Numbered from the stretch's first letter, positions 11,490 through 23,279 are shown. The stretch: 64,000 bases of DNA from Dillenia suffruticosa (GCA_033439265.1 JAVTVX010000027.1:7455001-7519000), one strand, 5' to 3'. Program-made: numbers and translations. Notes: generated by a model not told the origin, from the sequence alone.

Positions 11490-12179
11490 AAAACACCTCC
11501 ATTGTATACAACAATAGATTTCAAGCTAGTATTAGGCTATCACCCTATGAGACTCTATATGGAAGGAAATGCAAAACTCCATTGTGTTGTGATGGGGTAA
11601 CAGAGAGGAAGATTGAGAATGTTGAGCTAATTGAAGCAACCATAGAAAAGGTGAAGGTGATTCGAATAAGAATGAAGACTGTTCAAGATAGATAAAAGAG
11701 CTATGCCGACAGAAAGAAAAAACCTTTGGAGTTTAAGGTGGGAGATTTGGTATTTTGGAAGATATTACCTTGGAAGAATGTGATCCGATTTTGGAAATGG
11801 GAAAAATTGAATCCCCGCTACATTGACCATTTCAAGATCCTAAAGAGGATAGAAAAAGCGGCATACTGATTAGAATAACCCCTAGATTTGGAGAGAATCC
11901 ACAATATATTCTATGTCTCCATACTAAAAAAATATTTGTCAAATCTTTCGTATATTTTAAAGACAACACCGGTCGAACTTGCAACTATTCTTAATCGCCA
12001 AATCAAGAGATTGCAAAAAAGACAAGTCCCTATCGTTTAGGTCCAAAAAAAAGTGATCGGCTCGAAAAAGAGTTTTGAGAGTCCAAGAATACTATAAAAA
12101 AGTAATATCCCATCTCTTCAAGATATGATTTTGTTTTTGAATTTTGAGGATAAAATTTATTTTTTTAGGGGTTAGGAAT
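11490..12179 (+). pseudogene. Gypsy integrase C-terminal region remnant
   Basis: The plus strand, with frame changes and stops, reads YNNRFQASIRLSPYETLYGR then CKTPLCCDG, and later KKPLEFKVGDLVFWKILPW, NPRYIDHFKILKRI and LERIHNIFYVSILKKYL. These are the post-catalytic integrase and linker segments of Tekay/Del-type gypsy pol (typical patterns: YNNSxQxSIxMxPYExLYGRxCRxPLxW; VGDxVxLKVxPxxG; KLxPRYIGPFxILxRxG). A polypurine tract (TTTTTTTAGGGG, 12161-12172) and an LTR start (TGTAATATC, 12180) follow. All upstream pol domains are absent. Confidence 0.8.
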
Positions 12180-12467
12180 TGTAATATCTAAAGAAACAAA
12201 AAGAGAGAGAGAGAGAGAGAGAAAAAAAAAAAAGAAAAGTTAAAAGTAAAAAAAACAAAAAAACCCATTCTCTCGCCTCCTCTACTTTCTTTCCATTTTT
12301 CCCGAAACCCTCTCTTCCTCCCTCTCTTCTCTCCCTTCAAATTTGATCAAATTTCCTTAGACACCTATAGATTTGAATTCCAAATCTTCCAACAAATCGC
12401 TAACAGGTTGAATTTAGAGGGAGATTCAAGTTTTCCTAGAGGGAGAAAAAAACCTAGGGTCTGAAAT
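12180..12467 (+). repeat. 3' LTR of the gypsy remnant, left part
   Basis: The LTR starts TGTAATATC right after a polypurine tract. It has a (GA)n/(A)n run at about 12202-12236 and a CT-rich leader-like stretch. It is cut at 12467 by the solo LTR and resumes at 15716. Joining the two sides leaves one copy of GAAAT, as expected for a clean insertion. Confidence 0.6.
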
Positions 12468-15078
12468 TGTCACGCCCCGAACCGGGGTCATGAACAGCCG
12501 CCCGTTGCCTTGGATGCCGACTACATTTTTACAGAAAATCGGGTAAAATCTCTCTATATTTCGGAGGTCTCCAAATACAATTTGACCTCTATATTACATT
12601 CATCCTATAAAATAAACAAATGGTCATCCCGGCCTCTTCAAATTCAAACAATCCCACTGCCAAACATCCAAAGTAACGCAAGGCTATATAAATGTCTAAC
12701 AATCTCAACCACAAACCTCTACTGTCATGCCCAACTAGAGCATGAGCAGCCGCCACACCGAGCGGATCTAAATTCTACACATATATAAAATAAATTCTCA
12801 AATTATTTTTAAATATTCACAAATGTCTCAATGCAATGAAATAAATCAATACGAGGGTTTCACGAATAAATGTCTATAATTTATACAGTCATCCCATAAA
12901 AAAAATTAGATAAATATATTGGTCAAACTAAAATCTCCAATACATTACGATATCACCAATCATCGTAGCGGAAGAGATGAAAATATCCATACCCAAGTCC
13001 AGTGATATCACGTTTGCGTCACAATTATACAAACCTAACAATACCACCTCGGTCCAACACTAATCCTGTGGGAAAGAAAGTGAGGGGTGAGTATCTATGG
13101 GAGGATACTCAATAAGTGAGGGGATTGACATCATACTATCAATATCGAATGTGAACTTGGAGTGTCAAAACATGAAATACAATATCAAGTGTGGGAAAAA
13201 TAACGTACTGTTTCAACAAATTAGATATCATCAGGCACACATTTGAAAATAACATATGCATCCTATGTGGAAATCAATTCATAAAGAGTCGGCCAATCAA
13301 ACAGCCCCGGCAATGGTCTACCTCAACCAAGGACGGCGCATTGGGGGTTTTTCCAAATGCAAGTATTAAATAATGGCTTTCTGTCCCAATGTTGACTACA
13401 GACTACTCCAACTAACCTGTAAATAATAATAATGTATATATAACTAGTCGGTCGTGTATGGTGCCCCCGCCTGGTGCTAGACGAAGTCGTACTCAACGTC
13501 CTCTCCGATGAGGGTCAACCTGGGACACCCATACATACACATGACGATCTGACGGATACCTTCGGTCGAAGCGTATCCGGACACAAGGGGTGCCTCTACC
13601 AGATGTTCTTCGTAGCTACGGATGCTATAGGAAGCATATCACAATATCATATCGGCTGGGCACGTAGCCCCATGCATCCTATCACCATGTCGGCCGGGCA
13701 TATAGCCTCATGCATCATATCATAATGTCGGCCGGGCATACAGTCCAAATATATAAGTAAATCCATTTAAAATCATGTGTCAATGCAGTGGAAGCATTAA
13801 AGCATATCAATATGTCGAAAATGTGACACAATATTCAGTTATCAAAACTCATGGATGCATATTAATAAGGTCAGAAATTAAGATACTCCAAAGGTCACAA
13901 AATATTTCATAAAATATTCGAAAGTTCTAACAATCATACATTTGGAGAAATATGTCATTTAAAAAGTATTTTTGAAACATGGTTTTCAATCAATAGCGAA
14001 TGTCAAAATGCCACTCACTGTTCTAGAGAGGGTGGTCACTCCCTATTTTCAAAACAAATCCAATCTGATTCCTCGAGTCTCCAAAAAGATCAATCTAATA
14101 AGATCATCAAAATTTAATATCAATTTTTCAAGCATCTTTAGGGTTTATCCATTTTCATAATACTGAGATCGTATTTAGATTACCTATATGCAAAATAACT
14201 TATAATGAAAACGATTTCAACCATCTCTAAGCTCTGATCACCATTTTTAAGCTACCCTTCTTCATACATACCATTTTGCCAATTAACTACTCAAAACAAC
14301 CTAAGAAAGACATGAAATGTATAATATCCTCCACTTTACGGCTAATTTCATTCCAACCCTACAACCCAGATATTTTCATGCCTATTTCAAAGTTGAACTC
14401 TAAGGGAAACTATTCGAATTAACTCGACATGATTTTATGATTCTATAACATGCTTCTTTCGTATCAGACCATCTAGTTTCTATAACATTCTATACTTAAC
14501 CTTCAAAATCACATATAATCATTTCAAAAATTGTATTTTATTCGCATTCTACTTACATTCTAAATATATACAGAACCTTTCATCTTAGATTCAATTATAG
14601 ATTCATTCAATTTATCAATTAGAGCCGAAATTTTCTCACCTAGGGTTTTCTCGAAGCGCAGAGTTTCGTCCGAATGTCTTTTCGGTCACTCCAAAGTCTG
14701 TAGTGTTTTCTATCAAAAAAAGATTTATTTGTTAGATCTAAACACTTAAATCAGAATCAAAACTCTCAATTAGTTACCTGCATGGAGGTTTGTGGGCTGT
14801 CACGGGCCATCGCAGGCTCGTAGATTCGCGGTCAGCAGGCCAGTGAGCTTCGGCTAGCAGGCTCGCTGGTCTGCAGTCCAGTGGGCTAGCGGGCCTATGG
14901 GCCTACAGGCAGTGGGCTTCGCAGGAAAGTGGGCCAGTGGGCTCGCAAGCTAGCGGGCCAATGGGCTGGCGGGCCTACGAGCTGGCGGTGGCTCACGGGC
15001 CGTAGTGGCTTGCGGGTTGGTGCTCGTGCGCTGGCTCGTACTGGTGCGTGTTGGTGCGCTGAGGTGCGTTGGAGCGCG

Positions 15079-15168
15079 CCCGTGCACTGCTGTACTCCCA
15101 TGCGTTGCTGCACGCCCGTGCACTGCTGCACCCTCGTGCGCTGCTGCGCGCCCGTGTGCTCATGCACA
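15079..15168 (+). repeat. 18-bp minisatellite, 5 copies
   Basis: Five contiguous 18-base units start at 15079, 15097, 15115, 15133 and 15151, approximating CCCGTGCACTGCTGCACG. They lie in the GC-rich part of the solo LTR and account for the repetitive peptide readings there. Confidence 0.9.
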
Positions 15169-15444
15169 AGCACGCTGTGGCGAGCTCGAGTTATGGCGCG
15201 CTCGCTCGATCGTGCGCTCGCGCTTGTGCTTGTGCTATAGCATGCAGGCGGGAGGACGCGCTGTGGCTCGCTCGCGTGCAAAGGCGTTGGGTTGTGCTCA
15301 CGGAGGCTCGTAGGAGGAGGGAGCAGCTGCAATCGCGAGCGGTGGCATGCGGTGGGATCGATCGTAGCTCGCGGCGGTGGAAGGCGAGGCGGATGGGAGA
15401 GAGATCGCGAGAGGGAGAGACGGTCAGAGAGAAAGCGAGAGGGA

Positions 15445-15486
15445 AAGAAGAAGAAGAAGAAGAAGAAGAAGAAGAATAAGAAGAAG
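15445..15486 (+). repeat. (GAA)n microsatellite
   Basis: About 13 AAG/GAA units with one interruption, in the transcript-leader-like region of the solo LTR. Confidence 0.9.
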
Positions 15487-15602
15487 GTGATGATGGTGGT
15501 GGGCTGTTGGCGGCGGAGTTCGTGGCGAAAGAGGAGCGGCGCCGTGGTGGAAGGAGAAATGAAGGGTCGGGGGAGAGAGAGAGAATGCAAGAGAGAGAGA
15601 GA

Positions 15603-15670
15603 GGGATTAGGGTTTCTAACCCTAATCCCCAATTTTTGGGGACGCAGCGTTTTGCCCCAAAACGCTGTGT
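15603..15670. repeat. Three consecutive inverted repeats in the solo LTR
   Basis: GGGATTAGGGTT / AACCCTAATCCC is a perfect 12-bp stem with a 3-base loop (15603-15629). CCCC-AATTTTT-GGGG follows (15627-15641). ACGCAGCGTTTTG / CAAAACGCTGTGT is a 13-bp stem with one mismatch and a 3-base loop (15642-15670). They lie about 40 bases inside the LTR start on the minus strand. Confidence 0.9.
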
Positions 15671-15710
15671 CTCCATTTTTATTTTTATTTTTTATTTTTT
15701 TGGTGTTATA

Positions 15711-16704
15711 GAAATGAATCAACAAATGGTGAAATTAATGGTCCTCATATAGGTAAATTTTCTCTTTCTCTTTTAACTTATAATTGAGTTATTCTTGCAT
15801 AAAATTGTAAAATATATTGAAATTTGGGATTTTTGTAGAGAAAGAAAATTAGGGTTTTGACAAAATTTGGGTTTTGAGGAAAATTGTAGTTTCCCTAAAG
15901 GTAATCAAATCAAATGCTTCAAAGAAATCAAAGTAAAGGCTACTGCTACACATCGCTTATCTTACTAAGGAGATTTGGACAATCGAAGAGGATTTTTGGA
16001 AGAATTGAACATGATCTTACATCTAAATGTTCTATGGCATGAATATTTGCATGAACCAATCCAACATGATAGGAGAATAATAAAGGACATCTACTTTATT
16101 TAGATCGAGGATGAAAATGCCCAGTTGTTGAAAGAGATTCAGAATGAGACCTATGATCTTGCAGAGAAGCGTGATAAAACAAATTACCATGGAATCAAAC
16201 AAGTAAATGAAGCATACCTGCCCCTCCTCCAACTGTCTAGCTCAACCTGGGTAAGATAATGCAATGGTTCTTGCAGGACTTTAGGGAGAGCAAGCAATAG
16301 GTAAGTAGATGGTCTTTAATAGTATCCACCTACAAAGTATCTAAAGTTGTTATAAATGCCTATATTAAAATCATAACTCAGTTTTCAAGGAGACAGTTTA
16401 GTAGTCACAACACCCTCTCTCAACCTGGAGATTGTAAGTTCAAATCTCTGTGTAACGAAAAAAAAAAGGGAATCATAACTCAAAACTTTTCTAGTATATC
16501 TGTGAATTGTGTTCATCCAGGAGAAAAACAGACCTAGTACGTAACCTGGGAAGACCAATGGCTAAAGAAGGTGCCAGAGCTCCTATAGTGCTGCCTGAAG
16601 GGGTCCCGTGGTTTCTTCTATGATGAAATGAAAGCTACTAACTATTGACAAGATGAACTCCATTTAGAATAGTCATATTTTCTAGAGAAATAAGCTTTAT
16701 ATGG
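15711..16704 (+). repeat. LTR right part, then unassigned DNA
   Basis: The older gypsy LTR resumes at 15716 (AATCAACAAATGGTG) and continues an unknown distance. From about 15900 to 16700 I recognise no gene. At 16420-16475 AAGTTCAAATCTC resembles a Pol III box B followed by an A10 run, possibly a decayed SINE, but no convincing box A was found. Confidence 0.35.
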
Positions 16705-17158
16705 TTTGTAGAAACTGCTAGCAAATTATAAGTTGGCTTGTCCCACATTGCCTATTGGGAGATGCACTCTCCTTTTGCAAATGTTTAAAAGGTTCTATCC
16801 CACATTGCATATTTGTCGAGGCAATACTCAAATCTAGAAATATAAATAATTGGGTCTTTTTGTTGGATTGAGTGCATTAAAACTATGAGAGTTTGTCAGT
16901 GGATTATTATTGTGAATTTTTTGGGTTATTAATTTTTGAACCCCTTTATTAATCTCTCTTGTATTTTTTAAGTTTTTGGACCCTAAGAACATTTTCCTAA
17001 AGCATTTGTAATCTTTTTCTTTGATAGTGAATTTTGCTCTCCGTTGCTTGTGAACGTAGGTTTATTTGATCAAACTGCATAAATTTTGTCTCTTGTTTCC
17101 TTTATTTTTTTTTTATTTTTGGCTTCTTTATCTTTTGTTTTGTTATTTAACTTTTTGT
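16705..17158 (+). repeat. Copia 5' LTR
   Basis: It shares long blocks with 20175-20635, for example TCCTTTTGCAAATGTTTAAA, TTAATCTCTCTTGTATTTTT and ATTTGTAATCTT. The right edge is set by the primer-binding site just beyond it; the left edge is approximate. Confidence 0.8.
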
Positions 17159-17176
17159 GTCCCTGTTCTAATAAAT

Positions 17177-17188
17177 TGGTATAAGAGC
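17177..17188 (+). promoter_or_regulatory. Copia primer-binding site
   Basis: TGGTATAAGAGC differs by one base from TGGTATCAGAGC, the initiator-methionine tRNA complement used by most plant copia elements. Confidence 0.85.
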
Positions 17189-17238
17189 TTTTTTGAGAAA
17201 GTTTTTAAACAATTTTTTGGCAACATAACAATAACAAT

Positions 17239-18000
17239 GGCAGTTGTTGAGAAATTCGACAAAAATGTCAATTTCAGGATGTGACAACTTAAAATAGAAG
17301 CCATTTTGCTTTAGAACGAAGTTGATTTAGCATTATAGGAGATAGAGAAAAAATCAGATAGTTTGACAAATGCAACTTTGCTATAATAGATAGAATAGCT
17401 AAATCTAGAATTATTTTAAATCCTCGTATGAGATTTTGAGGGAAGTTGCTATGAAAACCATGGCCAAGGCTATGTAGATTAAGTTTAAAGATTTGTATAT
17501 GAAGAAAATTGAGAACATGTTTTATCTGAAACAAAATCCGTGTATGTTTTGTATGAGGGAAGGTATAATTATATTCTCTCATCTTGATAAATTTGATTTT
17601 ATTATTATGGATTTAGAGAATATAGATTCAATAATTAATGATAAGGATCGGACATTGTTATTATTGTATTCTCTTCCCCAATTCTTTAAATATTTTCATG
17701 ATTTTATAATTCATGGTAAAGAAATTATTTTATACCAGAAAATAAAATTTGCTTTAAAATCTAAGGTGTAGATAGATAGGGATATTATTGAAAAAATTAA
17801 TGGTGGTCAAGTTAAGGCTTGATTGTTAGGAGAAAAAATTAATGGTGGTCAAGTTAAGGCTTGATTGTTAGGAGAAAAACTGATAAGAGAGAATTTGATA
17901 GTAGTAGATCTAAATCCAAGTATAAAAATTTGGAATGCGACTATTATCACAAATTGGGGTACATTAAGGCCAATTGTTTTAAATTGAAAAACAAATAAAA
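17239..18000 (+). pseudogene. Copia gag remnant
   Basis: Fragments match copia Gag in order: the N-terminal MAVVEKFDKNVNFRM (from 17239), an LYMKKIENMFYLKQ segment, NIDSIINDKDRTLLLLYSLP and FIIHGKEIILYQ. A zinc knuckle follows at about 17932-17976, reading CDYYHKLGYIKANC. The CX2CX4HX4C pattern has lost its second Cys and its His (both Tyr), so zinc binding is improbable. Stops and frameshifts interrupt the frame. Confidence 0.8.
17790..17873 (+). repeat. 42-bp tandem duplication in copia gag
   Basis: Two identical units (17790-17831 and 17832-17873) carry AATTAATGGTGGTCAAGTTA. The unit is a multiple of three, but it contains an in-frame stop and so adds nothing functional. Confidence 0.9.
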
Positions 18001-18117
18001 ATATAAGGAAAAATTTAGGGAGAAAAACACTAAGATCACCTAGGCTAGTGTTGCACAAATGAGAATAATAGAAATATTTACTGTATAACAGATGACAGGA
18101 CAAGATTTAGAAATGAA

Positions 18118-18453
18118 TGTATTTTAGATACGGTTTGCTTTTATCACATGTATCCTAATAGGGATTTGTTTTCTAATTATGAACTTGTTATTGGTGGAAT
18201 TGTTTTGATAAAAAACAATACTGTTTGTAATGTTGTTGGTAAAGAAACAATTCGAATTAAAATTTACAATGGTATTGTGAGAACACTTACTGATGTTGGA
18301 CATGTTTTTAATTTGAAGAAAAATATCATCTCTTTAGCCACCCTAGGGACTCTTGGATATAAATATACAGTTAAAGGTGGAGTTATGAAAGTGTTTAGTG
18401 GCACTTATGTTATTATGAAAGTTTGTAGGTCAGGTAAATTGTATTTTCTATAG
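18118..18453 (+). pseudogene. Copia protease remnant
   Basis: The frame reads VFNLKKNIISLATLGTLGYK and GGVMKVFSGTYVIMKVCRSG, with an MYPNRDLFSNYE segment before them. This is the typical copia protease domain. The catalytic Asp-Ser-Gly that should stand before the H-M-x-P segment reads Asp-Thr-Val, so the protease is inactive. It ends in TAG at 18451-18453. Confidence 0.8.
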
Positions 18454-18624
18454 GGATCTATTGTTATTAGTTCAATTGTAGCTTCATCATCAATGTCTGA
18501 TTCTAACATCATCAAATTAAAGAGGTCTTCTAAGTGGACAGAGAATCAAATCATTGGAATTCTGTGAATTTGTATTTTTGGAAAGTAGAAATGGGTTATC
18601 TTCAAATCATCAGCTGCTCATAAG

Positions 18625-19237
18625 ACAAAAGGTACTCTTGACTACATTTATTCAGATTTGTGGGGGCCAACTCGTGTTCAATTTAAGAGTGGTGTTAGGT
18701 ATATGTTGACCTTCATTGATGACTATTCAAGAAAAATTTGGATTTATTTTCTTAAATGTAATAATGATGTTTATCTAACTTTCAAATAATTGAGAGTTTT
18801 GATTGAAAAGCAGATATGTAAACAGATTAAGCGATTCAAAACAGATAATGGTACGAAATTTTGTGAAGGTAAATTCGATAAATTTTACAAAACTGAAGGA
18901 ATTGTTCACCACCGCACTATAAAAACTAACCTCTTAGCAAAATGGTATGGTTGAACAAATGAACAAGACATTTTTTGAGAGAGCAAGATGTATGATCTCC
19001 AATGTAGGTTTGACAAAAGAATTATGGGTAAAGGCGATAAATATGGTTTGCTATATTGTCAACCATGCTCCATTTGCAGCTATTAATTTTAAAACTCTTG
19101 AAAAAATCAAGTCAAATACTCATACTGATTACTTTGATTTAAGAATTTTTTGGTGTACAGCATACATGCATGCGAATGATAGTAAATTAGAGTCTCACAC
19201 TAAGAATGCATTTTCCTTAGGTATACTTCGGGGGTAA
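18625..19237 (+). pseudogene. Copia integrase remnant
   Basis: It shows TLDYIYSDLWGPTRVQFKSG, then YMLTFIDDYSRKIWIYFLK and KTDNGTKFCEGKFDKF, and after a frameshift MVEQMNKTFFERARCMISN. These carry the first Asp (SDLWGP), the second Asp (TDNG) and the Glu (MVEQ) of the integrase triad. One stop interrupts the sequence near 18788 and a frameshift lies near 18940. The GAG-pre-integrase zinc segment upstream is mostly missing. Confidence 0.8.
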
Positions 19238-19559
19238 AAGATTACAAACTGTGGTGTCTTGATCCCAAGTCTCCAAACTTGTAATTAGTAGGGATATTAT
19301 TTTTTATGAATTATCTATATTATCATTCAAGAAAGAGTCCTCTAATTCATATGGTACAGATGATAGTATGCAGAAATAAGTAGAGGTTGAGATTAGCAGT
19401 TCTAATCCTTCTCAGTCGAGCTCTTCAATTTATCAATTTAGCAAATATCAGTAGATGTACCAAAATACACTATGAAGATACTACAGAAGAGGTGTAATAT
19501 TCCATTGTTAGAGATAAACCCAAAAGGGATATTCGACTACCACAAATATATGCAAATTT

Positions 19560-20110
19560 AGTAGCATATGTTTTGTTAGTTGTCAGTGAAACTGATGGGG
19601 GAAGGTGATCTTTTTATTTATTCAGAAACCATTTTTTATGATGATTCTGCTAAATAGTTAATTGTTATGAGGAAATTGAGAATCTTCATCGAAATGAAAC
19701 TTGGATCTTGTGAAACCATCACTGACTAAGAAAATTATGATTACAAATAGGTTTCAAAAAAAAGGAAGACATTCAAGGGTTTGAAAATACAAGGTACAAA
19801 ACACATCTAGTTACAAAAGGCTACAATCATGTATAAGGTGTTGATTTTAATGATATAGTTATACTTGATATTAAGTATAGTTATACTTGATATTAAGTAT
19901 AGCTTTATTCGTGTTTTGTTTGCTTTAATTGTCATGTATGACTTGGAGCTAAAATAGCTCAATGTTAAGACAAATTTTTTACATGGTGAACCTAAAGAGA
20001 AAATTTATATGAAGTTATCCTAGAGATTTGAAATTGAAAGAAAGGAATACCATGTTTACGAAACCTTCTCTAATCTACAAGTTCAAGCAACGCTTAAACT
20101 TGGTTGGTGT
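19560..20110 (+). pseudogene. Copia reverse transcriptase N-terminal remnant
   Basis: Segments corresponding to the copia RT start are readable across several frames: the ENLHRNETW-like block near 19670, YDLELKxAQLNVKTxFxHGE-like sequence near 19935-19990, and KEYHV near 20040. The catalytic YVDD region and everything after it are absent. A 22-bp direct repeat (TATAGTTATACTTGATATTA) lies at 19854-19897. Confidence 0.6.
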
Positions 20111-20174
20111 TCATTGCTCATGATTAGCCGATTGGGCCTTTTGTGGAGAAAATAAAATAGGTTTACTATTTGTT

Positions 20175-20635
20175 GACGTTGGAATTCGCTATTATAAGGT
20201 GGCTTATCTCACATTGTCTACTTGGATACATACTCTCCTTTTGCACATGTTTAAAAGGTCTTATCCCATATTGGATATTTGTTAAGACAACACTCAAATT
20301 TATAAATATAAACAAATGGGTTTTTTTGTGGGATTGAGTGCGTCAAAACCAAAAGAGTTTGTTAGTGGGTTATCATGTGACTTTTTCGGGGTCATTAATC
20401 TTTGAACCCCCTTATTAATCTCTCTTGTATTTTTTAAGTATTTTGAATTTAGAAACATTTTTCCAAAATATTTGTAATCTTCTTCTTTGATGGTGAATTT
20501 TGCTCCTCTCTCACCCATGGACATAGATTTATCTTATTGAATCACGTAAATTTTGTCCCTTGCCTCTTTATTTTATTTTATTTTTTTGCTTCTCTATAAT
20601 TTGCTTGGTTATTTGCCTATTGGATTGTCAAAACC
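20175..20635 (+). repeat. Copia 3' LTR
   Basis: This is the homologue of 16705-17158, with many substitutions and small indels. It directly follows the truncated RT. Confidence 0.8.
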
Positions 20636-22305
20636 TTAGGCTAACTCCCGCATCAAATTCTAACACAAATACCACCACTTCAACTGTAGCACTCGTCACT
20701 TGTAACGGAAGCCCTTCAAATCTGTTTTCAATCAGTATGCATGTGATTAATTGTTAATTGAGGGGACAAGTTTTAGCGAATATACTTGGCATTCAATGGA
20801 TATTTTGTTTAAATTTCAGTATGCGAGAAACAAGTTGTTTGGATCGCTCTTCTGGGTTCACTAACTTTTGTGGAGAATGTTAAGTTGATAGATTCTTCAT
20901 CCTTGTGCTGTCTTTTGATTGCTTCCAGTTGGCTGGGAAGATAGATTATTTTCTTTCCTATTGATGATTGTGGGTATAGATAGAATTCGCAGTTATATTC
21001 CTCTGTGGAGCAGATTGATGTTAGTGTCAAAGGAGCTGCATATCACGCATGGTCGGGCTTTTATAACTCAATTTGGGTAATTGGCCGAGATAAAGCGACA
21101 CCTGGAGCTTGCCAAAAGATTTGTCCATGGAATATTCCTGGAATTTGCATTTGGAATGGAAGTAGTTTGTGGCCATTAACTAATTTCTAATACAAATGCG
21201 GTCTCTTCAACATATTCATGGAAATGCATATGGATACGGTCTCTTAAATTAAGTATGATAGTACTCAGATCAAATTTTCTGTTGATACGTGATTGTCTAA
21301 ACTTAATATCAATCAAGCATGCTTGGGCGAGAGTAATATCAGAGTGGGTGATCTTTTGAAAAATCCTCCGTTGTACCTTTCAGTTTTGAAACCAACGAAC
21401 AATCGATTTAATGAGATGTGATGTTAAATTCTTTGATCAAGTTTCGAGTTTAAAACTTAAAAATAAATAAAATTATGTTAACACCTCCACAAATATTTAA
21501 ACCAAATTAATTAAAATATGATTTTGAATATGAATTAAAAAATAAAAGACAAAACAAAATCCTTCTGGGACAAGTGGTGACCCAACATGCTTCAATCACG
21601 ATGGACCGAGTATAACCCTAGGCCCATTTTGTGGCCTCATACCTTATATAAATGTAGACAATCACGTATTCACAGCCACTTCATCAATAACTTTTTTTTT
21701 AATAACTTATCGATATTTAAAATCATATTTCAACTAATTTGATTTAACTACTATCATACTTAATTTAAGAGAAATATTCCTAACATAGTTTTCTCAATTT
21801 TCAAATTTCAAAAACAAGAAATGATTAAGAAATTTAATACTATTAACTACTACTAGAGTGATTATCATTGTTGTCATTTGATCGACATCGCAACGGAGAA
21901 TTCTACAACTCCTGTGGATCTTCAATGCCGGGGGGTTATATTTAAAAAATTAATATTCTCACTCAAATAGTTAATATTACCATTCAAAAACCTACTAACG
22001 TTATTACTCGAAAGTATAATGCGTCGATGCAAAGACTTATCCGCCAACATTAGGTTTTGTTTGGTAAAGTCAGATTTTCTAGTGATATAATGAGACGGTT
22101 GAGCAATAATAGTGGTCATAGATATTGATACCAACGGAACCCCCACACATGACACAATAATTTACATAGATTAAAAATTCTATACACACAAAAAAAAAAA
22201 AAAGGAATTTCCATACTTTTACAATTCTAGGCCATTACTTACCAAAAAAAAAAACACAAATACATAAATATAGTTCCTGCACAAGCTAAATATAAAGTAA
22301 AAAAG

Positions 22306-22345
<40 letters not shown>

Positions 22346-23000
22346 ACCCTTTTGCCCGTAAAATACCTGCTAGTGGTATATATGAATCCAGATATCTCCT
22401 CCCCCTGTCCATCCCTTCTCATTTCTATTACTCTATGTCATCTTATTGCTATGTTTGTGTCATAACTATTAACTTAATATTTTTATCTTAATTTTCTTTC
22501 AGATGAAAAGTAATAAAAATTTAAATAAGAAATACATAAAAAAATGAATTTATCAGAATAAAATATCAACAAATTAGGAAACCAATTAAAAAGTAAATTT
22601 TCATGAAAAATAAAAAAGGCTTTATAGTTTACGACTCTGGTTCTATAATTTGGATTTGTGCAACTTTGAATCAATTAAAAGAAAATTTGTTTCTTCAGTT
22701 AATTGTTACCGTTATTTTTATGTTTAATGATAGTCCCATAAAATATTTATCTTAATAAAAAGGCTTTATAGTTTACTAAAATAATTGAAGAAAAGAGAAA
22801 GCAAAGTGCACTAAAAATTTATACATTAATTATTGGCGTACTCAGCTTAATGTTTTCTTCATCTATAAAATACCAATTTATCACTACAAATTTAAAATAA
22901 AAAAAATAATAATTTGTAAATTCTACTCATTCACGTGCCATTACTATATCAAGATCGTGAATCCGAACAATTAAATCGCCTAATACCGACATTTACCATA
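20636..23000. other. Intergenic, nothing recognised
   Basis: Short frames (for example 21005-21190) have no recognisable domain. An (AT)n microsatellite lies at 22309-22339. Confidence 0.5.
22309..22339. repeat. (AT)n microsatellite
   Basis: About 15 AT units. Confidence 0.95.
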
Positions 23001-23121
23001 TTTACTTCCCATCTGATATATCTCTCTCTCTCTCTTCCCATGCTTCGTTCAAAAGCAATCAAAGTGATCCTCGATCTTTTTACTCTGCTTCTCTCTTGGA
23101 ATTCAACCACATAAAACCACC

Positions 23122-23203
23122 CTCTCTCTCTCTCTCTCTCTCTCTCTGGATTTCTGGTTTTTCAAGTTTGAAGTCTTGTTCTGAGGTAAAAAGAGAAGGG
23201 AGA

Positions 23204-23279
<76 letters not shown>
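23122..23279. repeat. (CT)n and (GA)n microsatellite pair
   Basis: (CT)n at 23122-23147 and (GA)n at 23207-23279 are mirror-complementary and about 60 bases apart, so a transcript could form a long imperfect hairpin. Open frames across them are Ser-Leu or Glu-Arg repeats and not genes. Confidence 0.9.

Larger units (their letters stand above)
12468..15710 (-). mobile_element. Solo LTR of a gypsy-type element, 3.2 kb
   Basis: On the plus strand the block runs from TGTCACGCCCCGAACC (12468) to GGTGTTATA (15710). It is flanked by a perfect 5-bp duplication, GAAAT at 12463-12467 and 15711-15715. Read on the minus strand it starts TATAACACC, the same start as the LTR at 8352, and ends GGGGCGTGACA; the second base looks like a G-to-A change of the usual TG start. 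No pol lies between the duplications, so this is the LTR left by unequal recombination. On the minus strand, inverted repeats, a CT/GAA-rich leader-like tract (15420-15600) and a GC-rich repeat region (14800-15170) come first, and the block like other gypsy LTRs (13085-13120) comes later. Long GC-rich open frames inside (for example 14895-15725) are low complexity and not genes. Confidence 0.85.
16705..20635 (+). mobile_element. Old Ty1/copia retrotransposon, truncated in RT
   Basis: Two diverged LTRs (about 16705-17158 and 20175-20635) flank a primer-binding site and gag, protease and integrase remnants in copia order. RT begins near 19560 but breaks off around 20110, so the RT core and RNase H are deleted before the 3' LTR. 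All coding parts have stops and frameshifts. The LTRs differ by many substitutions and small indels, so the insertion is old. Exact LTR ends are uncertain by about 10-20 bp, and no target duplication could be confirmed. Confidence 0.85.

Noticed and set aside
14895-15725. 276-codon minus-strand open frame and several overlapping GC-rich frames
   Set aside because: They lie entirely in a solo LTR, are made of CT/GAA tracts and an 18-bp minisatellite, and show no domain.
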